Assembly: GCA_030622435.1 (NCBI GenBank)
Contig: JAUXGE010000004.1
Coordinates: 1 to 35,003, forward strand
DNA from: Planctomycetota bacterium
GTDB lineage: Bacteria; Planctomycetota; Phycisphaerae; UBA1845
Length of the DNA: 35,003 bases
Direction: 5' to 3'
In this document: in pieces, positions 1 through 9,273 of the stretch
Position numbering within the stretch: position 1 is the first letter of the stretch
Layout: every line of letters begins with the position of its first letter
Made by a program: the position numbers and the translations under genes
Notes under the pieces: generated by a model
Seen by the model: the letters and a program-made list of their open reading frames with translations, nothing else
The model's database searches: none
Told to the model about the DNA's origin: nothing

Positions 1-229
1 CCGGTCCTCGCTGCTTCAGGAATCGCGCGATCGAGCTGTCGTCCGACGTCGGTTCCAGCAACTCGATCTGGACCTCACCCAACCGAAACGAGACGACACG
101 CACCTTCTGGTCCGGGATCGTCTCGGTTCCGACTACCTCCAGTCCGAGCACGTCGCGGTAAAGCCGGCTCGCTTCCTCGATGGAGTGCACGGCGATGCCC
201 AAATGATCTATCTGTGACGGCGGCTGCAT
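1..229 (-). CDS. mce: Methylmalonyl-CoA epimerase (glyoxalase/VOC fold), 3' part cut by window edge
   Basis: Manual translation from ATG at 229: MQPPSQIDHLGIAVHSIEEASRLYRDVLGLEVVGTETIPDQKVRVVSFRLGEVQIELLEPTSDDSSIARFLKQRG, typical of the MCE family; adjacent to the mutase genes. Confidence 0.9.
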   Translation of the reverse strand, partial: MQPPSQIDHLGIAVHSIEEASRLYRDVLGLEVVGTETIPDQKVRVVSFRLGEVQIELLEPTSDDSSIARFLKQRGP

Positions 230-239
230 AGCACTACAT

Positions 240-548
240 AAACGTCGAAACGTCGAAAAGTCAAAACTTCAAAACAACAAAAGCAAAACAACAAAAAAGA
301 AGAACAACAAAAAAGCAAGAAAGCAAGACGGAAAAACGGCAAAAGGCGAAAAATCGAGAAGTCTAAACAAGGAACCGAGGAGGCGTCAACCTCCTCTTTC
401 AACGTTGTGCGTTTGTCCTCTTCGGCTTTTGTTGTTTGACATCTCAAAGTTTCAAAGTGTTGAATTCTCTTCTTCTCTTCTTCTCTTCTTTTTTTCTTTT
501 TTTCTTTTCTCAGTTTTGACGTTTCGACTTTTTGACGTTTCGACGTTT
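240..548. repeat. Low-complexity, strand-asymmetric giant inverted repeat (arms 240-275 and 513-548)
   Basis: Left arm AAACGTCGAAACGTCGAAAAGTCAAAACTTCAAAAC versus reverse complement of right arm AAACGTCGAAACGTCAAAAAGTCGAAACGTCAAAAC = 33/36 identical; interior is purine-rich on the left and pyrimidine-rich on the right. Confidence 0.9.
377..396. other. Central perfect hairpin of the inverted-repeat island (GAGGAGG-CGTCAA-CCTCCTC)
   Basis: 7-bp perfect stem, 6-nt loop, near the symmetry centre of the 240-548 repeat; could act as a terminator or processing hairpin. Confidence 0.7.
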
Positions 549-2222
549 CTACGTCGTTTGTTCTTCGTACTCCCCGAACACGTTCCGCAAGCGATCGCAA
601 ATCTCGCCGACGGAAGCGTACGCGCTGACGGCGTCGAGAATCAGCGGCATGAGGTTGTCCTCGCTGCGGGCGGCGGCCTCGAGCGTATCGAGCGCCCGCT
701 CGACCGCTGCCTCATCGCGCTCAGCGCGGACCCTGGTCAGTCGATCGATCTGCCGGCGTGTGGCCTCCTCGCCAATCGTCAGGGTATCCGGCTGCGTGTC
801 CTCCTTGGTGGTGTAGCGGTTGACGCCGACGATCGTTCGCTCACCGCGCTCGATCTCCTGCTGATAACGGTAGGCGGACTGCTCGATCTCGCCTTGCGGG
901 TAACATCGCTCGATCGCCCGCACCATGCCGCCCATCTCGTCAATTCGCTTGATGTATGCCTCCGCCTCCGCCTCGATCCGGTCCGTTAGCTGCTCGACAT
1001 AGTAGCTGCCCGCCAGCGGATCGACCGTGTTGGCGACCCCCGACTCATGAGCGATGATCTGCTGCGTTCTAAGGGCGATCTGGACGGCCTGTTCCGTGGG
1101 CAGTGCGAGAGCCTCGTCCCGGCTGTTCGTGTGGAGCGACTGGGTGCCGCCTAGCACGGCCGCCAGCGCCTGGAGTGTCACACGAACGACATTATTATCG
1201 ACCTGCTGCGCCGTGAGAGTCGCGCCGCATGTCTGCGTATGGAACCGTAGCATACAGCTTCGCGGGCTCTTCGCGCCGAACCGATCTCTCATGATCCTTG
1301 CCCACAGCCTCCTGGCTGCGCGGAACTTGGCCACCTCCTCCAGCACGTCCGTCATTGCACCGAAGAAAAACGCGACCCGTGGGGCGAACCGGTCCACGTC
1401 CAGGCCCGCGGCTTGGGCGGCTTGGACGTAGGCAATGCCGTCGGCCAGCGTAAAGCCTATCTCCTGGGCGGCCGTCGAACCCGCTTCGCGGATGTGATAA
1501 CCACTGACGCTGATCGTGTTGAACTGCGGAACGTGCCGGGCCGCGAAGGCGAAGATGTCGGTGATCAACCGGAGTGACGGCGCGGGTGGGAAAATGTACG
1601 TTCCACGTGCAATGTACTCCTTGAGCACGTCGTTCTGGATCGTACCGGTGAGCTTCTCCGGCGAAACCCCCTGCTTTGCCCCGACGGCGATGTACATCGC
1701 CAGCAGCACCGCCGCCGGCGCGTTGATCGTCATCGACGTCGAAACATTGTCGAGCGGGATCGAGTCGAACAGAATCTCCATGTCGGCCAGGGTGTCGATC
1801 GCGACACCGACCTTGCCGATCTCGCCGGCTGCCAGGACGTGGTCACTGTCGTAGCCGATCTGCGTCGGCAGATCGAACGCGACACTGAGCCCGGTTTGAC
1901 CCTGTTCGAGTAGAAAGCGATAACGCTCATTCGTCTCCTCGGCTGTCGCGAAGCCGGCGTATTGACGCATCGTCCAGAAACGCGAGCGATACATCGTCGG
2001 CTGTACACCGCGCGTGAACGGGTACTCGCCGGGAAAACCAGTTTGACGCAGGTACCCCTCGCACACTGCCTGATCCGCCACGTTCTGGGGAAGATACAGC
2101 GTCTCGACGGGCGTGCCGGAAACCGTCACCTGCCGATCCGCCTGTTCAGGTATTTTCTCGACAGACCGAGCGAGCATCTCCGTCTTCCATCGCTCAACGT
2201 GTGGTCGCAACGCATCGCTCAT
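549..2222 (-). CDS. mcmA: Methylmalonyl-CoA mutase large subunit (catalytic domain, no B12 domain)
   Basis: 557 aa; [91 protein letters not shown]. Tyr in RQYAGF and Ala in SVAFD fit mutase acting on methylmalonyl-CoA rather than isobutyryl/hydroxyisobutyryl variants. Confidence 0.95.
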   Translation of the reverse strand: MSDALRPHVERWKTEMLARSVEKIPEQADRQVTVSGTPVETLYLPQNVADQAVCEGYLRQTGFPGEYPFTRGVQPTMYRSRFWTMRQYAGFATAEETNERYRFLLEQGQTGLSVAFDLPTQIGYDSDHVLAAGEIGKVGVAIDTLADMEILFDSIPLDNVSTSMTINAPAAVLLAMYIAVGAKQGVSPEKLTGTIQNDVLKEYIARGTYIFPPAPSLRLITDIFAFAARHVPQFNTISVSGYHIREAGSTAAQEIGFTLADGIAYVQAAQAAGLDVDRFAPRVAFFFGAMTDVLEEVAKFRAARRLWARIMRDRFGAKSPRSCMLRFHTQTCGATLTAQQVDNNVVRVTLQALAAVLGGTQSLHTNSRDEALALPTEQAVQIALRTQQIIAHESGVANTVDPLAGSYYVEQLTDRIEAEAEAYIKRIDEMGGMVRAIERCYPQGEIEQSAYRYQQEIERGERTIVGVNRYTTKEDTQPDTLTIGEEATRRQIDRLTRVRAERDEAAVERALDTLEAAARSEDNLMPLILDAVSAYASVGEICDRLRNVFGEYEEQTT

Positions 2223-2306
2223 AACCGGACTCCTGATGATCCGCCGTACGTCACGGATGCCGGACTCCGAAGCTCGGGCTCAAACGCGCCTGCAGAGTAG
2301 CATGTC

Positions 2307-3380
2307 TCATGCCGAGTCTTCTCCCGGCACGTCCCCCGCGTCGGGCGATTCCCGATACAGCTCCGTCGCCGCATCCGCCGCGAACCTGCCCGCCATCATA
2401 TCGAGAGAGCATTCGCCGTGAAGAAGCCTGTCGACATGGGCTCTGTATGTCGGATTGGACAACACACGATCCAACGATTCCTCGAACCGCTTCATCGCGC
2501 TTCGTCTGATCTCACCCAGGACACGGCGATCGTGGAGACTCTGCCGCCGCGCAGGCTCACGAGCCACCCGGTCAGCCTCCATGAGCGTATCGAGCAGTTC
2601 CTCGACACCCCTTCCGGATTTCGCCTCGACCCCGAGAACCTCCACACGCCTGACGCTCGCTGAGACCGATTCGTCACCCTCGGCGTCCGAACCTGCTGAG
2701 TCCGGCGTATGTGGATCAGGGAGCCGGCTCGCTTCAGCAACCCCCACGATGCCCGCAAATGCGCTATGCACCTCTTTCAAGAGCCGCCCCGCCTCAGGCA
2801 GATCACACTTGTTGACCACGACAACGTCGGCAACCTCCAGCAATCCGGCTTTGATGAGCTGAATGTCGTCGCCGTATCCAGGACCGAGTACCACCACGCA
2901 TACGTCGGCCACCGACGCCACATCGACTTCGTTCTGCCCGACCCCCACCGTCTCGATCAACACCGGGTCGTAGCTTGCCAACTCCAAAAGACGGGCACAA
3001 TGCACGGCCGCATCCGACAGACCGCCCTCCCGCCCGCGCGTTGCAAGAGAACGGATGAAAACGTCCCGATCGACCGCGTGCCGCATCATACGCACGCGAT
3101 CACCCAACAGCGCCCCGCCCGACACGGGCGAGGTCGGGTCTATGGCTATGATGCCGGTCCGATGCGCGCTCCTTCTCAGCAGCGTCACGAGGGCATCGAT
3201 CAGAGTCGATTTCCCGACGCCCGGCGGGCCGGTGAAACCCCACCACGGCACGTCACCCGTCGATTGGCGCAGGCGATCCTTCAATTCCGTCACGTCCGGC
3301 CCGACTCCGTCAACGAGAGTCATGGCCCGCGCGAGTGAGCGGCGATCCCCACGGCGTATCTGGTCGACGAGTTCATCCAT
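2307..3380 (-). CDS. meaB: MeaB/ArgK-family G3E GTPase, methylmalonyl-CoA mutase chaperone
   Basis: 357 aa; WWGFTGPPGVGKSTLIDAL (P-loop), IAIDPTSPVSGGALLGDRVRM, ETVGVGQNEVDVA, VVVNKCDLPEA. Confidence 0.95.
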   Translation of the reverse strand: MDELVDQIRRGDRRSLARAMTLVDGVGPDVTELKDRLRQSTGDVPWWGFTGPPGVGKSTLIDALVTLLRRSAHRTGIIAIDPTSPVSGGALLGDRVRMMRHAVDRDVFIRSLATRGREGGLSDAAVHCARLLELASYDPVLIETVGVGQNEVDVASVADVCVVVLGPGYGDDIQLIKAGLLEVADVVVVNKCDLPEAGRLLKEVHSAFAGIVGVAEASRLPDPHTPDSAGSDAEGDESVSASVRRVEVLGVEAKSGRGVEELLDTLMEADRVAREPARRQSLHDRRVLGEIRRSAMKRFEESLDRVLSNPTYRAHVDRLLHGECSLDMMAGRFAADAATELYRESPDAGDVPGEDSA

Positions 3381-3503
3381 CTTACCGGTGTGCTAACCTC
3401 CGTCCCGTTCTCCCAGACATCTGAATCCCGTTAGCCTGCGCCGCCACCCCCATCCACTCACAGAGCTTCATCGGCAGCTCCGAACGCGACGGCGCCAGCG
3501 ACG

Positions 3504-3911
3504 TCAAACGCCCTCTTTCAGCTCCTCGTCCAGAGCGGACAGGATCTTCGACAGCGGCGCGCCGGGCGTGAACACCCATTTGAAGCCCAGGGACTCGAGG
3601 TGGGGAATGTCTCGGTCGGGTATCGTCCCGCCGGCGAAAAGGACGATGTTGCCGGCGTCTTCCTCACGAAGCAGCTCCGCCACGCGCGCGAGCAGCTCGT
3701 TGTGCGCCCCGCTCAAGAGACTGAGCCCGATCACATCCACATCTTCGTCAACGGCGGTCCGCACGATCTGCTCCGGCGTCCTGCGAATGCCCGAGTAAAT
3801 CACCTCGTAGCCGGCGTTGCGTAAGGCCCGAACGATGAACTTGGCACCACGGTCGTGACCGTCAAGGCCGACCTTCCCGATGAGAATCCGCTTGGTTCTA
3901 CTGCCGTCCAC
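3504..3911 (-). CDS. Methylmalonyl-CoA mutase small subunit (cobalamin-binding domain)
   Basis: 135 aa; RILIGKVGLDGHDRGAKFIVRALRNAGYEVIYSGIRRTPEQIV with the DxHxxG B12-binding motif and VIGLSLLSGAHNELL. Confidence 0.95.
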   Translation of the reverse strand: MDGSRTKRILIGKVGLDGHDRGAKFIVRALRNAGYEVIYSGIRRTPEQIVRTAVDEDVDVIGLSLLSGAHNELLARVAELLREEDAGNIVLFAGGTIPDRDIPHLESLGFKWVFTPGAPLSKILSALDEELKEGV

Positions 3912-4047
3912 GATACGAGACCTCGCCTGGTCCGATGGGTATCACAATGAACACACCGATCAGCATACGCCTCATACGTCGAATCACAAGGGACGGATCC
4001 GCTAGGATGCCCCTGCCCACACGACCGGACCGATCGAAACATCTCGC

Positions 4048-5034
4048 CTACTCCGGCCATTCCCCCGTGAAAACCTCGGTCGCCGGGCCGGTCATATACA
4101 CGTGATCGTTGTCGAGCCACTCCAACTGCAGGTCGCCACCGGGCAGGTTCGCGGTGATCTTTCTCTCGGCCCGCCTGGTGAGGGCACCGGCAACGCAAAC
4201 TGCACACGCACCCGTACCACAAGCTCGCGTGACTCCGCTGCCGCGCTCCCAGGTCTTCATCGTCACATGCCCGGGTGAATCCACGCGAACGAAATGCGCG
4301 TTGATGCGCTCGGGAAACTCGGGGGCATGCTCGATCATCGGACCGACCATCTCCAACTCGACCGTATCAAGACCCTCGACAAACACGACCGCGTGAGGAT
4401 TGCCCATCGAAACGCAAGTCACCGTGTAATCGACCGCGACCTGCGCGCTGTCCGGCGGATCATCCGTCCCACCGACATTAGCGCAATCCGAAGTCCACGG
4501 CTCGTCATGGGACTCGGTATCCGCACAGGACAAGGCCAGCGGCTCACCATCATCCGCGGGCCGCACACGGGGAAAAGCAAGCAACGTCCTCGACCGCAGA
4601 CGAAGCAAATGGTTGATGATGCGGTCCGTGGAGATCGTCGATGGAATCTTGGAAGCGGACAGGGACGGCCGACCCATGTCGACCCGAACGGCATTCACGC
4701 GACCGCCCACAAGCCGGCACTCCGCGACCTTGACCCCGGCATCGGTCTCAATCCGCACGGCCGGACCCGATGCCAGACCCTGATCCACTGCGTACTTGGC
4801 AACGCAGCGGATGCCGTTCCCACACATCTGCGCACGCGATCCGTCGGAGTTGTACACGATCATGCTGACATCGGCAGTTTCCGAGCCCCCGACGAGAATC
4901 AGCCCGTCACTTCCGACGCCGGTGTGACGATCGGATATCTTGCGTGTCAGCGCGATTGGATCCGGGACGGTTTCTCTGCGCACATCGACAAAGACATAGT
5001 CGTTCCCCAGACCGTGCATCTTCGTGAACTTCAT
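4048..5034 (-). CDS. dapF: Diaminopimelate epimerase
   Basis: MKFTKMHGLGNDYVFVDV start; catalytic Cys motifs YNSDGSRAQMCGNGIRC and GSGVTRACGTGACAV; SMGNPHAV. ORF track extends to a GTG at 5055, but ATG at 5034 gives the canonical N-terminus. Confidence 0.93.
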   Translation of the reverse strand: MKFTKMHGLGNDYVFVDVRRETVPDPIALTRKISDRHTGVGSDGLILVGGSETADVSMIVYNSDGSRAQMCGNGIRCVAKYAVDQGLASGPAVRIETDAGVKVAECRLVGGRVNAVRVDMGRPSLSASKIPSTISTDRIINHLLRLRSRTLLAFPRVRPADDGEPLALSCADTESHDEPWTSDCANVGGTDDPPDSAQVAVDYTVTCVSMGNPHAVVFVEGLDTVELEMVGPMIEHAPEFPERINAHFVRVDSPGHVTMKTWERGSGVTRACGTGACAVCVAGALTRRAERKITANLPGGDLQLEWLDNDHVYMTGPATEVFTGEWPE

Positions 5035-5130
5035 GCCGGAATTGTACGCAGCCACGCGCTAATCACGAAACAGGTAGGTATCGTGAAGATGGAGTCTTCG
5101 AGCAAGAACGACGGGCATCAGCGGACCTCG

Positions 5131-5454
5131 CTACGCTTCAATGTCGATATGGAGCTGGCCGTCATCACCTCGCTCGATCCCCTTTCGGCCGGCATCTTCG
5201 CCGGCTTCCTCCTGGGTGGGATTCTCCTCCTCGAAGGGACGGCCCTTGCTGCCGGTCCCTTCCGCGTCGGTGAAGACGGCGACATCTTCATCTCCCGTCT
5301 CGACGGTGCTGCCGGCCTCGTCAACACTCTTGACCTGCCGGTTCGCGGCTGCCGCCTGACCCACGCGGCGGGCCTCCCGGTCTTTCGCAATCTCCCTGGC
5401 CTGAACGCCGGACTGAGCGGCAGAGGACGGGAGGTCGAGAGGTATCTCCGTCAT
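5131..5454 (-). CDS. Small acidic hypothetical protein (107 aa) directly downstream of fliA
   Basis: ORF from ATG 5454 (MTEIPLDLPSSAAQSGVQAREIAKDREARRVGQ...GDDGQLHIDIEA), preceded by AGGAAG-like ribosome-binding site; fits the gap between fliA and dapF. No family recognised. Confidence 0.6.
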   Translation of the reverse strand: MTEIPLDLPSSAAQSGVQAREIAKDREARRVGQAAAANRQVKSVDEAGSTVETGDEDVAVFTDAEGTGSKGRPFEEENPTQEEAGEDAGRKGIERGDDGQLHIDIEA

Positions 5455-5732
5455 GGCGGCACTTCCTGTAACAAGTATCCGGCAGCCCGAAGGTCGATCG
5501 TCAAGAGCTTGACGACCCGCCATGAGAGAATATCGGAGAGATCGAAGATTTGCGCCAGTTTGGACGCCCCGGCGGTCTCGACGAGCGCACCGCCCGGATC
5601 GGTCGCTGTCGCTCCGGCGGAACCTCAACGAGTGGACCTATGTCGGCCCGGCGCCGAACCCGGCAATCGAATGACCGGCAAAGTGTCGTGATACCAAGCG
5701 CAGGTCCGATTTCAAGGCGAGGGCGGCGCCCT

Positions 5733-6515
5733 TTATCCAGGGACGAATTCCTTCTTGCGCAGTTCGAGGTGTTCCTTGAGCCTGGCGAGAATGGCCGAGT
5801 GCATCTGCGACACGCGGCTCTCGGAGAGATCGAGCGTCAACCCGATCTCCTTCATCGTCATCTCCTCATAGTAATAGAGCACGAGGATGAGGCGCTCGGC
5901 ACGGGTCAATCCGCGCGTGACAAGCTCCTTGAGGTCTCGTCTCTGCACTTCGGAGATCGGATTCCTCCCGCGTTTGTCGACTATGACATCGATCTCGCAT
6001 ACGTCCTTGTTCGAGTCCGTCTCGCTGTACTTGCGGGAAAGTGACACCTGCATGACGGCAGTTGCTCCTCTCAGGAGTCTGTCGCACTCGGATCGTGAGA
6101 TCTCGAGCCTGTCGGCGATTTCGGCCTCGCTAGGCGCCCGACCCAACAGTGACTGCAGCTCCCTGGCAACAGCCTCGACCATATGTGCACGACTTCGCAC
6201 TAACCGGGGCACCCAGTCCATGCTGCGCAGCTCGTCGAGGATGGCACCGCGGATACGCGGGGCACAGTATGTTTCGAATTTGACGCCGCGACTGAGGTCG
6301 TACGCCTGGATCGCATCCATCAGACCGAAGATACCCGCGGAAATCAGATCATCCGGATCGATCTCGTCGGGCAGCTTGGCCCCGATGCGCTCGGCGTTGT
6401 ACTTGACGATAGGGAGGAATCTCTCCATCAACCGGTTTCGCAGCGCCCGGCCTCCTTCCGCCTTGAACCGCCGCCACAACTCACCGATGTCACATTCAGC
6501 CGCCGATGTTGGCAT
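5733..6515 (-). CDS. fliA: Flagellar sigma factor sigma28 (FliA/WhiG family)
   Basis: 260 aa; DEIDPDDLISAGIFGLMDAIQAYDLSRGVKFETYCAPRIRGAILDELRSMDWVPR and region 4 TRAERLILVLYYYEEMTMKEIGLTLDLSESRVSQMHS. Confidence 0.96.
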   Translation of the reverse strand: MPTSAAECDIGELWRRFKAEGGRALRNRLMERFLPIVKYNAERIGAKLPDEIDPDDLISAGIFGLMDAIQAYDLSRGVKFETYCAPRIRGAILDELRSMDWVPRLVRSRAHMVEAVARELQSLLGRAPSEAEIADRLEISRSECDRLLRGATAVMQVSLSRKYSETDSNKDVCEIDVIVDKRGRNPISEVQRRDLKELVTRGLTRAERLILVLYYYEEMTMKEIGLTLDLSESRVSQMHSAILARLKEHLELRKKEFVPG

Positions 6516-6643
6516 CGAATCTGCTCCTTCGGCACCGATACGGGCCCGGACCGCGGACGCCGCAAGGCGCTCTCCAAGCCGGTCGAATCGAGGCCGCGGT
6601 TGTCACCACTCTATGGAGCAACCGGGAACCTACCGACCGATCC

Positions 6644-7027
6644 TCAATTGTCCTCGCTCGATTCCTCGTCCGGACCACCGCTGACCGCCTCGGCGGAATC
6701 CGAACGATACTTCTTCCGAATATCGGCCTGTCCGCTCGTCTCGAACTCGGTGATGACCATATTGGCCGCCGTCCCGAGCGCAAGTCCGAGCAGGCAAAAC
6801 AGCAACAGGGCGAGAAGACTACGGGACAGGGTGACCGACACCGGGTTCTGCGCCAGCAGACCGGTGATGATCGTGATGGTGAATGCAAGCAGTCCTAATG
6901 CGGCGCCAGCATAGCGAGCAACCACAACCGCAACCTCCCTGTCGCCCTGTTCGGCTGCACGAGGAAGCGACCGAAGTGCCAAACTAATGGCACGATGGTA
7001 CCCACGGACTAGGCTGTCTTCAGCCAT
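6644..7027 (-). CDS. Small two-TM membrane protein between flhG and fliA
   Basis: MAEDSLVRGYHRAISLALRSLPRAAEQGDREVAVVVARYAGAALGLLAFTITIITGLLAQ...SRSLLALLLFCLLGLALGTAANMVI; two hydrophobic helices. Start could be ATG 7045. Confidence 0.65.
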   Translation of the reverse strand: MAEDSLVRGYHRAISLALRSLPRAAEQGDREVAVVVARYAGAALGLLAFTITIITGLLAQNPVSVTLSRSLLALLLFCLLGLALGTAANMVITEFETSGQADIRKKYRSDSAEAVSGGPDEESSEDN

Positions 7028-7092
7028 GGTCGCCCACTCCGACATCCGTGCCGGAGCTTGGCACCACAGGCGAGTCAATCGTCCAATGCGAC

Positions 7093-7965
7093 CTAAACGA
7101 ACAAGCCGGCCACACGACTGAAGAACCCGCCACGGTGTCGTTGACCTGTCAGCGTCCGGGTCAACTTCCTCGCCATCGCAGCGATGCAGGCACTGGCGTT
7201 CGAGCCGGGGTACCGGATCACGAAAGGGCACCGCGCCTCAACGGCCAGTTCCACTGCTGCATCATGCAGCATATATCCGTGGTCCGCAATACCATAATTC
7301 AAAAATCTCCGCGCCACCTGCGAGACCCGGCGATAAGTATCCACGGCATCCGCCCGACCTCGAGCCATGTTCACGAACAATCCGATCGGAGCGGGGCATC
7401 GTTCGACGTGTAATGACTTGATCGTGGCATAGGCATCGGTCAAGGCGGTGGGTTGCGGAGTCGTGACGACAACAACCCGATCGGCCGCGAGTGCGAAGCT
7501 CATGACGTTACGTGAGATCCCCGCACCACAATCCAAAACCACGATATCAGCACTGTTCTCCAACGCTCTCAGTTGTGCTATGAGGTTTCGGCGTTCAAAC
7601 TCGGAGAGGTCGGCAAGCTCGCACAAACCTGACGCGCCGGGCACGAAGCGGATGCCGCCAGGACCGTCCATGCAAATCTCCTCAACGCTACGGACTCCCG
7701 AAATGACGTGCGACATCGTGTAGCGAGGCATGAGACCCATCAGCAGATCGGCGTTCGCCAACCCCATATCCGCGTCCACCAACGCCACCCGAAAGCGCTC
7801 CAAAGCGAGACAGATCGAGAGATTCACGGCGATATTGGACTTGCCGACGCCCCCCTTCCCGCTCAACACGGCGATAGTCATGGCATCAGACCGGCCACCA
7901 CGCGCCAGCTCGCGCAGGCGGCTTGCCTGATCTGCTCTCGGCATTGGGGTCGCTCCACGCGCCAT
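7093..7965 (-). CDS. flhG: FlhG (MinD/ParA-like ATPase, YlxH/FleN)
   Basis: Deviant Walker A VLSGKGGVGKSNIAVNL; DADMGLANADLLMGL; N-terminal DQASRLREL matching the FlhG DQAxxLR activator helix. GGGGAG before ATG 7965. Confidence 0.93.
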   Translation of the reverse strand: MARGATPMPRADQASRLRELARGGRSDAMTIAVLSGKGGVGKSNIAVNLSICLALERFRVALVDADMGLANADLLMGLMPRYTMSHVISGVRSVEEICMDGPGGIRFVPGASGLCELADLSEFERRNLIAQLRALENSADIVVLDCGAGISRNVMSFALAADRVVVVTTPQPTALTDAYATIKSLHVERCPAPIGLFVNMARGRADAVDTYRRVSQVARRFLNYGIADHGYMLHDAAVELAVEARCPFVIRYPGSNASACIAAMARKLTRTLTGQRHRGGFFSRVAGLFV

Positions 7966-8085
7966 CACGTCTCCCCGCAAACGCCTCCCAACAAACACGT
8001 AGCCAAATCTTGTCGGTTCCAGACCAGGACCGGCCACCTCGCAACGGGTGGGTGCTGCACCTACCACACGACCACGGCCACTCAC

Positions 8086-9273
8086 CTAGTCGTGTTCACC
8101 TCCCTGGCGCTCCCGACCGAGGATCAGTTGGGCGAGAGCCTTACCCTCCCCCACCTGGATGTCCTCGGGTACGTCCTGCCCGGTCGTCACGTAGGACAGT
8201 TGTGCCTCCGCCTTCTTCAGACAACCCAGCATGACGCCGAAGCCAACCGTCTCGTCCAGCTTCGTGAAGAGAACACGGTCGATGCCGACTGCTCTGAACC
8301 GCTGGATGGCCTCCTGCAACACGCCCTCGCTGCACGCACCGGAGAGGACGAGGTGAACCTCGTCCGGCCTGACTACGTCGAAGAACTCCTTGAGTTCCTT
8401 GATCTTCTCACAGTCCCGCTGGCTCCGACCGGCCGTATCGATCAGGATCATCTCTCGATCCTGCATGCGCGTTATGGCGTCCTCGAGTTCAGCAGGAGAC
8501 ACAACGACCTCGAGCGGGACGTCGATTATCTGCGCGTACGTCTTGAGTTGCTCGACCGCCGCGATCCGGTAAGTGTCGATCGTAACGAGACCGACTTTGC
8601 GGTGCTCCCGAAGACAGAGGTTCGCCGCGAGTTTGGCAATCGTCGTCGTCTTGCCGACACCGGTCGGACCGATCAATGCGATAACTGTCGGACCGGATGT
8701 ACGCACGGGCCGAACCGGACCGGAAGTCGGCAACATCGATTCCATCGCACGAGCAAGATGGGCACGGACGACCTTCGCATCACGAAGTTGCTCGGCAGTC
8801 AACTCACGCCTCAAACCCTCGACCAACCATCGCGCGATCTCATCGGCCACTGCGCGCTCCACGAGCTTCCGATACGTTTCGTACAGCGCATCGGGAAGGT
8901 TGCCGGCCTGAGATCTTCGCGTTTCGCGCACCAAGTCATTTACCAGGCTTCGCAGAGAACCCAGTTCCGAAAGCACTTCTTCGGATGACGGAGTGGCAGC
9001 AGGTTGGAGGGGTGCGGACACCGGCGTGGCAGCTCCTTCTGCACAAACGCGTCGATCGAGTCCGACTCTTATGGTATCACGTCTCAACGGCGCAGGCAAG
9101 TCAGATATCCGCCTGGCCGCAGTGATTTCCACATAGGGTCTTTCCCCAATCCCCAACAGGCCGCCTCGGGTGAGCGTTCGCGTGTTGAGAATAACAGCAT
9201 CCCGCCCGAACTGGCGTTTGACCAGTTCCAGCGCCTCGGCCATCGTCTTTCCTCTGAATGTCTTAAGCTTCAT
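8086..9273 (-). CDS. flhF: FlhF, SRP-type GTPase for flagellar placement
   Basis: MKLKTFRGKTMAEALELVKRQFGRDAVILNTRT N-terminus; LIGPTGVGKTTTIAKLAANLCLREHRKVGLVTIDTYRIAAVEQLKTYA. Confidence 0.96.
   Translation of the reverse strand: MKLKTFRGKTMAEALELVKRQFGRDAVILNTRTLTRGGLLGIGERPYVEITAARRISDLPAPLRRDTIRVGLDRRVCAEGAATPVSAPLQPAATPSSEEVLSELGSLRSLVNDLVRETRRSQAGNLPDALYETYRKLVERAVADEIARWLVEGLRRELTAEQLRDAKVVRAHLARAMESMLPTSGPVRPVRTSGPTVIALIGPTGVGKTTTIAKLAANLCLREHRKVGLVTIDTYRIAAVEQLKTYAQIIDVPLEVVVSPAELEDAITRMQDREMILIDTAGRSQRDCEKIKELKEFFDVVRPDEVHLVLSGACSEGVLQEAIQRFRAVGIDRVLFTKLDETVGFGVMLGCLKKAEAQLSYVTTGQDVPEDIQVGEGKALAQLILGRERQGGEHD

Noticed and set aside
208-600. 130-aa minus-strand ORF (and overlapping plus-strand ORFs 405..989, 532..816) across the low-complexity island
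   Set aside because: Composition-driven translation of the repeat (KKKRREEEKK, FLLFCCSSFLLF); overlaps mcmA and mce in other frames; no protein character.
549-2222. Mutase as isobutyryl-CoA or 2-hydroxyisobutyryl-CoA mutase
   Set aside because: Key positions read RQYAGF and SVAFD, as in methylmalonyl-CoA mutases, and the neighbouring epimerase supports the methylmalonyl pathway.
4294-5691. 465-aa plus-strand ORF
   Set aside because: Antisense shadow of dapF and the small gene; His/Arg-rich, no motifs; typical of high-GC antisense open frames.
7966-8085. N-terminal extension of FlhG to a GTG at 8085
   Set aside because: ATG at 7965 has a strong GGGGAG site and places the DQASRLREL helix near the N-terminus as in known FlhG proteins.
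7708-8988. 426-aa plus-strand ORF
   Set aside because: Antisense of flhG/flhF, which have unequivocal family motifs; no recognisable domain.
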